DNA of 59,330 nucleotides from contig CAJUSI010000033.1 of assembly GCA_910589035.1 (NCBI GenBank), forward strand, positions 1 through 59,330, read 5' to 3'. A program made the translations under genes and the position numbers. Shown piece after piece: positions 18,107 through 27,607 of this stretch (positions are counted from its first letter, which is position 1; every line of letters begins with the position of its first letter). This DNA comes from an uncultured Acetatifactor sp. (GTDB lineage: Bacteria; Bacillota; Clostridia; Lachnospirales; Lachnospiraceae). The notes beneath the pieces are model-generated. The model saw only the letters and a list, made by a program, of their open reading frames with translations. It had not been told where the DNA came from and did not search any database.

Positions 18107-20395
18107 TCAGGCATCCAGGCAAAGCTCCTCCGTAGCTCCCTCCGGACTCCTTCTCACCAGTATCCTCTCATAGGGCTTCTCGTACCCGGCATGCAGGATT
18201 TTCCCGCTTACGGATCCGTCCTCCTCCACCGTAAAGCGGTAGTGATGGTATTTTCCCTCCCGGTAGGCGAAGTCCTCCCCGTTGTCCAGGTAATGGTCCC
18301 AGCTTCCCTTTCCCGGATACACATCCAGGATCAGGGTGTCCAGAGGCTTCTCCTCCACATAGGACCGGGGTTCCATGGTAGGAATGACGCTGCCCGCCTT
18401 CACATAGACAGGGCAGGTATCCAGGGGCGCTTCGGCCACAAAGCTCACCGGTCCGGTATACTCCTCCCTGGTCCAGTAATCATACCATTTCCCCTCCGGC
18501 AGGTAGACCATCCTCCTCACCGCGCCCTGGTTCACCACGGGTGCCGCCAGAATCCGGTCGCCCAGCAGGAATTCATCGTTGCAGACCCTTGCGTTCTCAT
18601 CCTTTTCATAATGGAACACCAGCGGACGCATCAGGGGCGCGCCCGTCCGCTCCTCCTCATAGAACAGATCGTAGAAATAAGGGATCCAGCTGTAGCGCAG
18701 CTTTACATATTTCCGGTAGATATCCAGGACTTCCTCTCCGAACTGCCAGGGCTCCTGGGGCCTGGTTCCCAGGGCAGAGTGGTTCCGGAACAGCGGGGAG
18801 AAGCACCCGGCTTCCACCCACCGGGCCAGAAGCTCCGGCGTGGTATCCGAGCCGAAGCCCCCCACATCCGTTCCCACGAAGGGCATGCCGGAGAGTCCCA
18901 GATTGCAGAGCTGGGGAATGAGCATCTGGATATGGGACCAGATACTGTGGTTGTCCCCTGTCCATGCCGTGGTATACTTCTGGCTTCCGGCATAGCAGGC
19001 CCTGGTGATGACAAAGGGCCTGCGCCCGTCCAGCGCCTTCAATCCCTCATAGGTGGCTTTTGCCATCAGATGGCCGTACACATTGTGCATTTCCCCGTGG
19101 ATGGTCTTCCTGTCTTCGTCGGAAAATACCACCGTCTCCGGCAGGGGGCCGTGGAAGCTTGCGGGCTCGTTCATATCGTTCCAGATGCCGCGCACGCCCG
19201 TATCCAGCAGGAACTTCTGCTTCTCGCCCCACCACTTCCTGACGGCGGGAGAGCCGAAATCCGGAAATGCCGCGTCCCCGGGCCAGACCGCGTTGATATA
19301 GACCTCTCCCTCCGGGGTTTTGGCAAAATAGCCCTTCTCCACCCCTTCGTCGTAGACCTCATACCCCTCCTGCTTCTTCACGCCGGGGTCGTTGATGGTC
19401 ACCGCTTTAAAGCCCCTCTCCGCCAGGCTCTTCAGATACCCTTCCGGATCCCCGTCATAGCGCCCCCGGTTCCAGGTGAACACCTTGTAATCCTGCATAT
19501 AATCAATATCAAAATGAAGTACGTCGCAGGGAATGTCGTTCTGCCGCATGCCCCGGGCCACTTCTTCCACATCCTCTCTGGTCATATACCCCCATCTGGA
19601 CTGGTGATACCCAAGAGTCCATCTCTGGGGAAGGGGGCAGGTCCCTGTCAGATAAGTGTAATTCTGAAGGACCCTGGCAAGGCTGTCCCCGGCGATATAG
19701 TAGTAATCCAGATTTCCGCCCTTTGCCCCGAACCAGTAATACTCCTCAGACTCCCGTCCCATGTCAAAATAGCTCTTCCAGGTATTATCCATGAAAATCC
19801 CATACACATGAGAATCTGTCAGGGCCATGAAAAAGGGAATGGATTTGTACAGCGCCTTGAAATTATCCACCTGGGGATCCGGATTGTCCGTATTCCACAT
19901 CTCATAATCATACTGCCTCTTATCCAGGAACCCGGTCTTGTCCCCCAGTCCGTAAAAATGCTCGCTCCCCTCCAGCTTCTTCACCACCTCAAAGGCGCAC
20001 TCCCGCCTGCCCTCAAGGAGGGAATGCCCCTCTCCCTCCAGGAGCTTCAGATACTCGTCGCTGAGCCTCTTTACGGGCTTTCTCTCCCCCCGGTAATCCA
20101 GGCAGACCGCCGCTCCTTCCGGGTCGAAAAAGTCCACATGGAAGCCGTCGCTGACCCTGGCCGAAAGCGTGTCGGTGAATACCCAGAGTCCATCCTCCTT
20201 CCTCTCCAGGCGGGTGGGCGTCTCCACAGCCTTCTCCCCTTCTATAGCCTTGGAGGGAATTTTCACGCCGTCCTCCTCATAGAAAACCCGGACGATCTGT
20301 GCCGTGATCACCTGCAGACCGGCCCTCTTCCCTTCAAAGTCCAGGGTAATCTTCCCTTTTTCCGCTTCATATCCTGTCAATTTTCCGAATCTCAT
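18107..20395 (-). CDS. GH31 alpha-glucosidase/alpha-xylosidase family enzyme
   Basis: A 762-residue glycoside hydrolase. It has an N-terminal beta-sandwich, then the GH31 barrel with nucleophile Asp in GIWNDMNEPASF and the acid/base Asp in FVGTDVGGFGSDTT. No signal peptide is seen, so it is probably cytoplasmic and removes glucose from imported malto- or isomalto-oligosaccharides. It is the last gene of a leftward run with pulA, malQ, the debranching enzyme and the HAD gene, with a terminator behind it. Alpha-xylosidase activity cannot be excluded from sequence. Confidence 0.9.
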   Translation of the reverse strand: MRFGKLTGYEAEKGKITLDFEGKRAGLQVITAQIVRVFYEEDGVKIPSKAIEGEKAVETPTRLERKEDGLWVFTDTLSARVSDGFHVDFFDPEGAAVCLDYRGERKPVKRLSDEYLKLLEGEGHSLLEGRRECAFEVVKKLEGSEHFYGLGDKTGFLDKRQYDYEMWNTDNPDPQVDNFKALYKSIPFFMALTDSHVYGIFMDNTWKSYFDMGRESEEYYWFGAKGGNLDYYYIAGDSLARVLQNYTYLTGTCPLPQRWTLGYHQSRWGYMTREDVEEVARGMRQNDIPCDVLHFDIDYMQDYKVFTWNRGRYDGDPEGYLKSLAERGFKAVTINDPGVKKQEGYEVYDEGVEKGYFAKTPEGEVYINAVWPGDAAFPDFGSPAVRKWWGEKQKFLLDTGVRGIWNDMNEPASFHGPLPETVVFSDEDRKTIHGEMHNVYGHLMAKATYEGLKALDGRRPFVITRACYAGSQKYTTAWTGDNHSIWSHIQMLIPQLCNLGLSGMPFVGTDVGGFGSDTTPELLARWVEAGCFSPLFRNHSALGTRPQEPWQFGEEVLDIYRKYVKLRYSWIPYFYDLFYEEERTGAPLMRPLVFHYEKDENARVCNDEFLLGDRILAAPVVNQGAVRRMVYLPEGKWYDYWTREEYTGPVSFVAEAPLDTCPVYVKAGSVIPTMEPRSYVEEKPLDTLILDVYPGKGSWDHYLDNGEDFAYREGKYHHYRFTVEEDGSVSGKILHAGYEKPYERILVRRSPEGATEELCLDA

Positions 20396-20469
20396 TTTCG
20401 TATTACTCCTTTCCTCTCCCGCTTTCCGCGGCCGGGAGCCATTGCCATGCCAGGCGGGCAGCCGATAAT

Positions 20470-21294
20470 TTACCTGCGCAGTATCAACTCTTTTATTTTC
20501 TTAAAATCACCATCCATGACATAATAGGTGGCTTTCACCTCCGGGCAAATGTCTTCGCCCAAATCCTCCTTTGGCGAAATATCCGTATGAATATACAGGG
20601 AATCCATCCCCACATGGCATGCCCCGGCGATATCCGCGCTCTTATCGTTTCCTATCATGATGCTTTCCGAGGGCGCAAGCCCGTAATACTCCAGCAGCCT
20701 CTCAAAGAAACGGGGAGAAGGTTTCTTGCAGCCCTGCTCCGAGGAGATGAAGATCCCGTCAAAATACCCCGTCAGCCCCAGCATCTCTATCTCCGGCCTT
20801 GTAAAATCCGTCTGGGCGTTGGAAAGCAGGTAGACTCCCTTCCCCCGCCGGCGCAATTCCTTCAGAAGCTCCTCCACTCCGTCGTAGGCGCGCAGGAATT
20901 CCCTGGACAGGGCCCGGAAGGTAATCGCAGTCATCCTGGCCTGCCCGGCGCCGCAGGGAATATTTTTCTCCTCATATAACTGCGCAAAGACCTTTGTCAG
21001 ATCCGGTTCCGCATCCTGCAGTCTGATTTTCCCTTTCTGAGCATCCTGTATCCCGGTCTGCTCCTTCCGGGCTTCCTGTATCCCGTCCTGCTCCTTCCGG
21101 GCTTCCTGTATCCCGATCTTCTCCTTCTGGGCTTCCTCCAGCCTGCGGAAGGCCCGCCGCAGCTCCTCCGGCTCATAGGAGGCTCCCAGCGCAGAATAGA
21201 TTTCACTCATTTTCTTCCATAGATAAGGACTCTCCTCGTCGGTGCGGATATCCGCCAGCGTTCCGTAGAAATCAAAGATATAATTCCGGTACAT
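20470..21294 (-). CDS. HAD-superfamily hydrolase with an inserted 10-residue repeat
   Basis: A 274-residue HAD protein of the YjjG/dehalogenase-like group. Motif I reads FDFYGTL (D8-x-Y10), as in haloacid dehalogenases, instead of DxD. Motif II is LLSNAQTDF, motif III is the lysine pair in GCKKPSPRFF, and motif IV is IGNDKSADIAG. Residues ~52-97 contain about 4.5 tandem copies of a decapeptide like GIQEARKEQD, encoded by 30-base repeats; this replaces normal cap-domain sequence. It lies between the debranching enzyme and GH31, so a sugar-phosphate phosphatase role is possible but unproven. Confidence 0.8.
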   Translation of the reverse strand: MYRNYIFDFYGTLADIRTDEESPYLWKKMSEIYSALGASYEPEELRRAFRRLEEAQKEKIGIQEARKEQDGIQEARKEQTGIQDAQKGKIRLQDAEPDLTKVFAQLYEEKNIPCGAGQARMTAITFRALSREFLRAYDGVEELLKELRRRGKGVYLLSNAQTDFTRPEIEMLGLTGYFDGIFISSEQGCKKPSPRFFERLLEYYGLAPSESIMIGNDKSADIAGACHVGMDSLYIHTDISPKEDLGEDICPEVKATYYVMDGDFKKIKELILRR

Positions 21295-21383
21295 TTCTCC
21301 TCCTCAGCCTTCCTGCTCTTTCTCGGTATTCCCCAAAGTATTCAGGCATTCCCGTATACTCTCGTCCATCCTCTCTCAGAGCC

Positions 21384-21463
21384 ATCATACACCCGCAGGA
21401 TCTCTCCCACGCTCCAGGCCTGGGCAAAGGCCCCCTTCTGTCCGCCCACATACCTCAGCATTC
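21384..21463 (-). pseudogene. Duplicated 3' end fragment of the debranching-enzyme gene
   Basis: Just after the debranching-enzyme stop, the minus strand again encodes GAFAQAWSVGEILRVYD, almost identical to the last residues of that protein (CFAQAWSVGEILRVYDALR). About 55 bases are nearly identical in the two copies, one in the gene at about 21,489-21,543 and one here. The copy has no start of its own. It looks like a remnant of a tail duplication or of a lost second gene copy. Confidence 0.75.
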
Positions 21464-23464
21464 TCATGCATTTTCCGGCATTCTCAGGGCGTCATACACC
21501 CGCAGGATCTCTCCCACACTCCAGGCCTGGGCAAAGCAGCCCCTGGAGGATACGGGATTTAACCCGTCGTAGATTTCGGGAAGCTGCCCGATACAGCCCT
21601 CCCGCAGTGCAGCCGTTATACTCTCCAGCTGTCTGCCCACATACTCCCTGGCCTGGGCGGAATACCCGTGAACCTTCAGGTAGGCCAGGTAATATCCTCC
21701 CAGGGGAAATACCCATACGGTACCCTGGTGGTAAGCCAGATCCCGATCCAGCTGCTCCCCTCCGTAAAAGGGCCTGAATTCCCCGTCCTCCGGCGCCAGG
21801 GTTCTCAGCCCATAAGGAGTGTAAAGCTTCTGAAATACCGTATCCACTACCTTTCTCTCTTTATCGGGTGAGAGCACGGAAAAGGGCAGGGACACCGCCC
21901 AGATCTGGTTGCAGCGGATCTGGTTGTCCGCCCCCGTCCCGGAAAGCACATCCTTTAAGCAACCCGTCTCCTCATTCCAGAATTTCTCTTCAAAGCTCTC
22001 CTTCACCCTGGCGGCCAGCTCTGCATACTCCCTCTCATCCTGGGGAAAGAACTTCTTGAACTCCTCCATAATGCACAGGGCGTTGTACCAGTAGGCGTTG
22101 ATCTCCACCGGCTTCCCATGCCTGGGCGTTGGCAGGATATCCCCCACTCTCACGTCCATCCAGGTCACCTGGTCGTAGTCCCTCCCCGCCAGGATCAATC
22201 CGTCCTCATCCATCCTGATGCCGAAATCTGTTCCCTCCCGATACCAGTCGATAATCTCCGCCATTATCTGGTAAGCGCTTTTCACGAATACCGTGTCTCC
22301 GGTTCTTTTATAATACTCATACACTGCCAGGATAAAGAGCAGCGAGGCATCCACGGTATTATACCCCGGCGCCTCCTTCCCCTCCGGAAAGAGGTTGGGC
22401 ATCAGTCCCTTCCTGCAGTAAGTCATGAAGGTCTTCAGGATGCTCTCCGCCGTCTCGTACTGCCCTGTGGCAAGACAGCATCCCACCAGGGCGATCATGG
22501 TATCCCGCCCCCAGTCCTCGAAAAAGGGGAAGCCCGCCAGGATCGTCTGCTTTGCAGTGGAGGAGCGATAAGAAATGAACTGATTGGCGCTCATGGACAG
22601 CTCCGCGGCCGTCTCGTCCGCAAAGCCCGCCCGCTCTCTCAGCGCCGCCCGGTAATCCCGGATCTTCCGGAAGATTTCTTCCGTACCGGGAAGCCCGGAA
22701 GCAACGCCGTACACCATCTGCAGTTCCCCTGTGCCGTCATGAGGCACCCTCAGAGAGATCCTGTGGTTTACCGCCGTGCAGCCCCGCTCCCGCCTGCCGT
22801 CGCAGGCGTCATAGGCATAGTACAGATTGTCCCGGAAGGAGAGGGGCAGCTCCTCATATTCCCCGTTGGTCTGAAAATACAGCGCATATCCGTTGGATTT
22901 GATTTTCCCCCCGGCAATCTCAAACTCCTGCTCTTTGGACAAAAGCGCCCCTTTGGGCACAAACTCCAGATGGGGGATCACCTGCAGCGTAACCTCCTGA
23001 CCCGACCTGTTCCGAATGCAGTATGTAATTCCCACCGTATTTTCCCCCGGCATCAGGCCAAGGGATTTCTCGATTTCCACCCCCTGGACCAGGTAGGTCC
23101 AGCGGGGATAATCCTCATAGGAAAATGCGGTCTGGTGGAGATACCCCGCCTCCCGAAGGGAGGCGTTCTCCTCTGAATCCGCCTCCCAGCTCCGGGAAGA
23201 ATTCCCGTCAAAATCCCTGTAATCCTGGGAGGAGAGCGTTACGCTCTCCTCCCCCAGGCACAGGACCTCTTCCAGCCTGTGAATCATATTGTAGCGATGA
23301 TTGGGCGAGCGCAGGCAGGCCATCAGAACCGCATGGTCATTTCTGGCGCAGGAGCCCGTCATGGTCAGCGAAGAAAAGCCCCCCAGCCCGTTGGTCATCA
23401 AAAAGCAGTTCTCTTCCCCCCGCTCAAAAGTTTTCCAGTCTTGCTTACCGTATACGAATTTCAT
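21464..23464 (-). CDS. Glycogen debranching enzyme, amylo-alpha-1,6-glucosidase (GH133-type)
   Basis: A 666-residue cytoplasmic enzyme. The N-terminal GDE_N domain holds MTNGLGGFSSLTMTG. The C-terminal (alpha/alpha)6 domain holds FFEDWGRDTMIALVG, DYDQVTWMDVRVGD and YHQGTVWVFPLGGYYL, all typical of bacterial amylo-1,6-glucosidases. It removes alpha-1,6 stubs from limit dextrins. The ATG at 23464 has GGGGGTG just upstream and is preferred over an in-frame ATG four codons earlier that lacks a ribosome site. It lies downstream of malQ and is followed by a fragment repeating its own 3' end. Confidence 0.9.
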   Translation of the reverse strand: MKFVYGKQDWKTFERGEENCFLMTNGLGGFSSLTMTGSCARNDHAVLMACLRSPNHRYNMIHRLEEVLCLGEESVTLSSQDYRDFDGNSSRSWEADSEENASLREAGYLHQTAFSYEDYPRWTYLVQGVEIEKSLGLMPGENTVGITYCIRNRSGQEVTLQVIPHLEFVPKGALLSKEQEFEIAGGKIKSNGYALYFQTNGEYEELPLSFRDNLYYAYDACDGRRERGCTAVNHRISLRVPHDGTGELQMVYGVASGLPGTEEIFRKIRDYRAALRERAGFADETAAELSMSANQFISYRSSTAKQTILAGFPFFEDWGRDTMIALVGCCLATGQYETAESILKTFMTYCRKGLMPNLFPEGKEAPGYNTVDASLLFILAVYEYYKRTGDTVFVKSAYQIMAEIIDWYREGTDFGIRMDEDGLILAGRDYDQVTWMDVRVGDILPTPRHGKPVEINAYWYNALCIMEEFKKFFPQDEREYAELAARVKESFEEKFWNEETGCLKDVLSGTGADNQIRCNQIWAVSLPFSVLSPDKERKVVDTVFQKLYTPYGLRTLAPEDGEFRPFYGGEQLDRDLAYHQGTVWVFPLGGYYLAYLKVHGYSAQAREYVGRQLESITAALREGCIGQLPEIYDGLNPVSSRGCFAQAWSVGEILRVYDALRMPENA

Positions 23465-23570
23465 GGTCACCCCCATAATATTTGTTCTGATCTTTAAACC
23501 TCTGTGCCAGACCGGCAGTTTCCCTTCCGTTTTCTCAGGGAGCTGCCGGAAAACAACCGTCCTTCCACAC

Positions 23571-25262
23571 TCATTCTTTGTCTTCGAAATCTGCCTTTCC
23601 TTCTTCTGGCATTTCAGGCTCTTCTTCCAAGTCCTTCCCTTCCAGGGCTTTCTCTTCCAGAGCCTTCCCTTTCACGGCCTTCTCTTCCAGAGCCTTCTCT
23701 TCCAGAGCCTTCTTCTCCGCCTCCTCCAGCTTTTTCTTCGCCTCCAGCTTCTCCTGTTCCTCCTGCTGCTTTTCCGCGGAGAGCCTGCTGCTGATCCTGG
23801 TGATGCGGTAGATTTTCCGGAGCGCTTCCTCCGACAACATATCCGCGCTCATCCTCCACTCCCAGTTGCCCCCCAGGGTGGAAGGCTTGTTAATCCTCGC
23901 CTCCGCGTCCAGGCCCAGGTAATCCTGCAGGGGCGTGATACAGGTATCGGCGCTGCTCATCATGGCCAGACGTACGAAATCCCAATATTTCTCCTTGTCC
24001 GGCGTATTCGCATTGTTCATGTACTCTGCGGCAAAAGCCTTCGATTCCTCGTCCAGCCCCTTGTACCACTGCACCAGAGTCTCGTTATCATGAGTGCCCG
24101 TGTAAACCACGCAGTTCCGGTCATAGCTGTGGGGCAGATAGTCGGTCTCCTCCCTGGGATCGAAGGCAAACTCCAGCACCTTCATGCCCGGATATCCGCT
24201 GTCCTTTAACAGCTGTACCACGGAATCGGTCAGAAAGCCCAGATCCTCCGCGATAATCTCCTTCTCTCCCAGCCTGTTGTTCAGCGCTCTGAAAAGCTCC
24301 ATTCCGGGGCCCTTCTCCCAATGCCCGCCTATGGCGTTCTCGGCTCCGTAAGGAATGCTGTAGTATTCGTCAAAGCCGCGGAAATGATCGATCCTGACCA
24401 CGTCATAAAGTTTAAAGCAATGCTCCAGTCTCTGGCACCACCATGCGAAACCGGTCTGCCTGTGGTAATCCCATTTATACAGGGGATTGCCCCAGAGCTG
24501 TCCTGTGGCCGAGAAAGCGTCGGGAGGACATCCCGCCACGGCCGTGGGCTGATATTCCGAATCGAACTGGAACATCTCCGGATGAGCCCAGGCATCCGCC
24601 GAGTCAAATGCCACATAAATGGGAATGTCCCCGATGAACCAAATCCCGTTGTCGTTGGCATATTTCTTCAGCTTCTTCCACTGGATATGGAACTGGAACT
24701 GAAGATATTTATAGAATTCGATGTCAAAATAGCATTCCCTTCTATAATAATCCAATGCGTTGGACCAGCGCTTTTTGATATCCTCCGCCCATTCGCTCCA
24801 GGCTCCTCCGTCAAACCGAAGCTTCACGGCCATAAAGAGCGCGTAATCCTCCAGCCAGTATGAATTCTCCTGCACGAAACGGTTGAATTCCGGGCTCTCC
24901 GCAATATTGCTCCGCTCATAGGCCAGATGCAGCAGCGTAAAACGCTGGCGGTACAGCTTTCCATAGTCTATCCTGGTTTCGTCGTCCCCGAAATCGCAGG
25001 CTTCGCATTCCTCCTTTGTCAGAACGCCCTCTTCCATCAGCGTCTCCAGATCAATAAAATACGGATTTCCCGCAAAGGAAGAGAAGGACTGATAGGGGGA
25101 ATCCCCATAGCTGGTGGGGGACAGGGGCAGAATCTGCCAATAGCTCTGCCCGGACTCCCTCAGCCAGTCCACAAACTCATACGCCTCCCTGGAAAAGCAG
25201 CCGATGCCGTATTTCGACGGCAGACTGGAGATCGGAAGCAGAATACCGCTCGCTCTCTTCAT
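23571..25262 (-). CDS. malQ: 4-alpha-glucanotransferase (amylomaltase, GH77) with charged C-terminal tail
   Basis: A 563-residue GH77 enzyme that disproportionates malto-oligosaccharides. It has the nucleophile Asp in VVRIDHFRGFDEYY, the acid/base Glu in IAEDLGFL and the third Asp in GTHDNETLVQW. The usual protein ends near residue ~495. Here residues 495-563 add a Lys/Glu/Ala-rich tail with repeated KALEEKA units, likely a long helix or coiled coil, encoded by short DNA repeats. The start has GGGAGG upstream. It lies between pulA and the debranching enzyme. Confidence 0.93.
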   Translation of the reverse strand: MKRASGILLPISSLPSKYGIGCFSREAYEFVDWLRESGQSYWQILPLSPTSYGDSPYQSFSSFAGNPYFIDLETLMEEGVLTKEECEACDFGDDETRIDYGKLYRQRFTLLHLAYERSNIAESPEFNRFVQENSYWLEDYALFMAVKLRFDGGAWSEWAEDIKKRWSNALDYYRRECYFDIEFYKYLQFQFHIQWKKLKKYANDNGIWFIGDIPIYVAFDSADAWAHPEMFQFDSEYQPTAVAGCPPDAFSATGQLWGNPLYKWDYHRQTGFAWWCQRLEHCFKLYDVVRIDHFRGFDEYYSIPYGAENAIGGHWEKGPGMELFRALNNRLGEKEIIAEDLGFLTDSVVQLLKDSGYPGMKVLEFAFDPREETDYLPHSYDRNCVVYTGTHDNETLVQWYKGLDEESKAFAAEYMNNANTPDKEKYWDFVRLAMMSSADTCITPLQDYLGLDAEARINKPSTLGGNWEWRMSADMLSEEALRKIYRITRISSRLSAEKQQEEQEKLEAKKKLEEAEKKALEEKALEEKAVKGKALEEKALEGKDLEEEPEMPEEGKADFEDKE

Positions 25263-25440
25263 ACTTATACCTCCCTTGTGTGTTCCACATGTATAATTTT
25301 ATATCTTCTGCCCGCTTCCGGCTTTTGCCCGCGGGAAATATCGCAATGTTCAGACATTACTGTCCACTGGGTACCATGAAGCGCTTTCACACGTCTTTCA
25401 CGCATAGTTCAGAACAAATGTTCTCCAGACGGCCTGAGGG

Positions 25441-27444
25441 TTACGAAAAATCCGCCCCGGACGGCGCAGTCCGCCTTCCCAGAAGCAGGCCGCTGCCGGC
25501 CGCTGCCGAAACACGGTTTCCCCTGAACTCCGCCTTCTTACGGCAGTCTGCCTCTTCCCCATCCGCAAGCACCTCCCAGACTCCCCGGTCCGGAGCCTCC
25601 GAATCCATTACGCCATCCGGAAGAGAGAGCTCGCAATTATCGGAAGAGGCATTGTAAATAATAAACAATTCGTCCCAGGGACAGGATGCGGAACCGGTAT
25701 TGTCCACCAGGAAGGAAACTACTCCCTCCCCGTGAATCCTCTGTCCGGTAATGCGCTCCACGGCAGACGGGGATTTGTCGCACAGACCCGGAAGCTTCTT
25801 GCGGATACGGATCAGCCCCCTGTAATACTCCACCAGCTCCTCATATTCCACCGTCCGGTTCCATTTCAGCATATTCAGCTCCGGCGCGGAGCAATAGCTG
25901 TTGTCCTCCCCATGCTTTGTCCTGGCGAATTCCTCGCCGGCCTGCAGGAAAATATTCCCCTGGCAGGTAAAATAGATGAACGCGGAGAGCTTGTTGGCGG
26001 CAAGCACGTCTCTATAGCGCAGGTCGAAATTCGGCCTTTTCCGGTGCATGGACAGCACCAGCTTATCCCAGAGGGTGAAATTATCGTGTGCCGACACATA
26101 ATTGACAATCTGGTTGCAGCTTTTGGGCAGATAATCCGCTCCCCCGTCCCGCCAGCCTGTGACCGCATGGAGGACAGCCTCCTCCGTTTCCTTCCCTCCG
26201 TTGACAAAGCCGGGCTCCTCTCCGTAAAATACGCTTCCCTTTATGGCGTCCCTGGTATCGTCGTTGAACATGGCAATTCCTTCGTCCAGAAAGCCCACAT
26301 TCTGCTTCTGCGCCGCCCTGGTTCCGTCCTCCATGGGCGAGTCGTCCGCGCTCCAGGGTTCCCCGTAAAGCAGCTTTTCCCCCGCACCGAATTCCTCATC
26401 CAGCTCCCGGCGGATCCGGTTCATCAATTCCACCGTCAAAAGCCCCATCAGGTCGAACCGGAAGCCGTCCAGATGGTATTCCCTTGCCCAGTACAGGATG
26501 GAATCCGCGATATAATTATCCACCATAGCCCTTCCTACGGCAATATCGTTGCCGCAGGCAGAGCCGTTAGACAGAGAGCCGTCCTCCTCATAGCGGTAAT
26601 AATAGCCGGGAACCAGCCTCTGGAACCAGGAGTCCTCGCTGTGTGTGTGGTTATATACCACATCCATAATCACCCGGATGCCGTTTTCGTGCAGCGCCTG
26701 TATCATCTCCTTGCACTCCCGGATCCGGACAACGCCGTCCTTCACGTCCGTGGCGTAGGATCCTTCCGGAACATTGTAATTGACCGGGTCATAGCCCCAG
26801 TTAAACTGTGCCTCGTCCCCGGCCTCGTCCACGGAACCATAGTCAAAAAAGGGCAGAAGATGCACATGGGTAACGCCCAGACTCTTCAGATATTCCATAC
26901 AGGTGGGATACCTGCCATTGGTTCCCTTCACCGTAAAGGCTTTATACCGGCCGCGGTAAGCTTTCGGCACGCCGCTCTCTTCGTCGTAGGAGAAATCCTT
27001 GATGTGAAGTTCATAGATGATCCGTTCCTGTGCAGGAGCAGGCGCTTTATCGGCCTCAAACCCGGCAGGATTCGTCAATCCCAGATCCACCGCCATGCTC
27101 CTGCCCCCGTTGCAGCTGCATCCGGTTGCATACGGGTCTGCGGTTTCCACATCCTCCCCCTCGATCCGTACCAGATAGTCATAATACATTCCATGCAGGC
27201 TTTCCTGAAATTCCTGGGTCCACACTCCCCTGGCTCCCGCAAGCATTTCCTTTTTCAGGCAGGCCTTTGAATCGCCGTCCCGGTACAGGCGCAGCTCCAC
27301 CCGCTCTGCCAGGGGGCTCCATACCTTGAATACCGTCTTCCCCGGCCTGCAGCTTACGCCCAGATCCCTGCCGTCGTACCGGAATGCTGCATCAAATTTG
27401 TCACTGGCATAAAAAGCCATTCGTTCCGCGATACTACTTTTCAC
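25441..27444 (-). CDS. pulA: Type I pullulanase
   Basis: A 667-residue GH13 debranching enzyme. An N-terminal CBM48-like domain (FKVWSPLAERVELRLYRDGD) precedes the barrel. It has the type I pullulanase signature FNWGYDPVNYN, nucleophile Asp in GFRFDLMG, Glu in LLYGEPWSAD and Asp in SAHDNFTLWDKL. There is no signal peptide, so it probably acts on imported branched dextrins. Translation starts at a GTG at 27444 with AGGAG upstream. It heads the catabolic half of the alpha-glucan locus. Confidence 0.92.
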   Translation of the reverse strand: MKSSIAERMAFYASDKFDAAFRYDGRDLGVSCRPGKTVFKVWSPLAERVELRLYRDGDSKACLKKEMLAGARGVWTQEFQESLHGMYYDYLVRIEGEDVETADPYATGCSCNGGRSMAVDLGLTNPAGFEADKAPAPAQERIIYELHIKDFSYDEESGVPKAYRGRYKAFTVKGTNGRYPTCMEYLKSLGVTHVHLLPFFDYGSVDEAGDEAQFNWGYDPVNYNVPEGSYATDVKDGVVRIRECKEMIQALHENGIRVIMDVVYNHTHSEDSWFQRLVPGYYYRYEEDGSLSNGSACGNDIAVGRAMVDNYIADSILYWAREYHLDGFRFDLMGLLTVELMNRIRRELDEEFGAGEKLLYGEPWSADDSPMEDGTRAAQKQNVGFLDEGIAMFNDDTRDAIKGSVFYGEEPGFVNGGKETEEAVLHAVTGWRDGGADYLPKSCNQIVNYVSAHDNFTLWDKLVLSMHRKRPNFDLRYRDVLAANKLSAFIYFTCQGNIFLQAGEEFARTKHGEDNSYCSAPELNMLKWNRTVEYEELVEYYRGLIRIRKKLPGLCDKSPSAVERITGQRIHGEGVVSFLVDNTGSASCPWDELFIIYNASSDNCELSLPDGVMDSEAPDRGVWEVLADGEEADCRKKAEFRGNRVSAAAGSGLLLGRRTAPSGADFS

Positions 27445-27467
27445 AAGCTACCACTCCTAATAAAAAT

Positions 27468-27503
27468 GCTGCTACAAAATAGGCATTTATATTCTGCAGC
27501 AGC
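27468..27503 (-). promoter_or_regulatory. Stem-loop at the 5' end of the pulA leader, attenuator-like
   Basis: On the minus strand GCTGCTGCAGAATA pairs with TATTTTGTAGCAGC over 14 positions with two G-U pairs and an eight-base loop, and is followed by ATTTTTATT. It sits between the pulA promoter and its ribosome site. It may be a leader attenuator or a 5' stabilising hairpin. Confidence 0.55.
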
Positions 27504-27507
27504 ACTG

Positions 27508-27542
27508 ATTATAGTTTACATCATTTCATATAAAACTGTCAA
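27508..27542 (-). promoter_or_regulatory. Candidate pulA promoter
   Basis: A perfect TTGACA (27537-27542, minus strand) is followed after 18 bases by TAAACT (27513-27518), overlapping a TATAAT (27508-27513). The operator-like repeat lies upstream. Confidence 0.6.
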
Positions 27543-27576
27543 GGTTTTCATCCCGGCTCTTATCCGGGCTTACCCT

Positions 27577-27596
27577 GTTTCGCAAAGTTTCGCAAC
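27577..27596. promoter_or_regulatory. Operator-like direct repeat GTTTCGCAA
   Basis: GTTTCGCAAA and GTTTCGCAAC occur back to back, about 35 bases upstream of the pulA -35 box. The core AAAGTTTCG also occurs at the malE and lacI promoters, so this is a likely site of the local LacI-type regulator. Confidence 0.5.
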
Positions 27597-27607
27597 TCTC
27601 TGAATCT

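Noticed and set aside
18191..20524. 777-codon plus-strand open frame opposite the GH31 gene
   Set aside because: Antisense shadow of a gene with catalytic motifs intact; no ribosome site and no family similarity.
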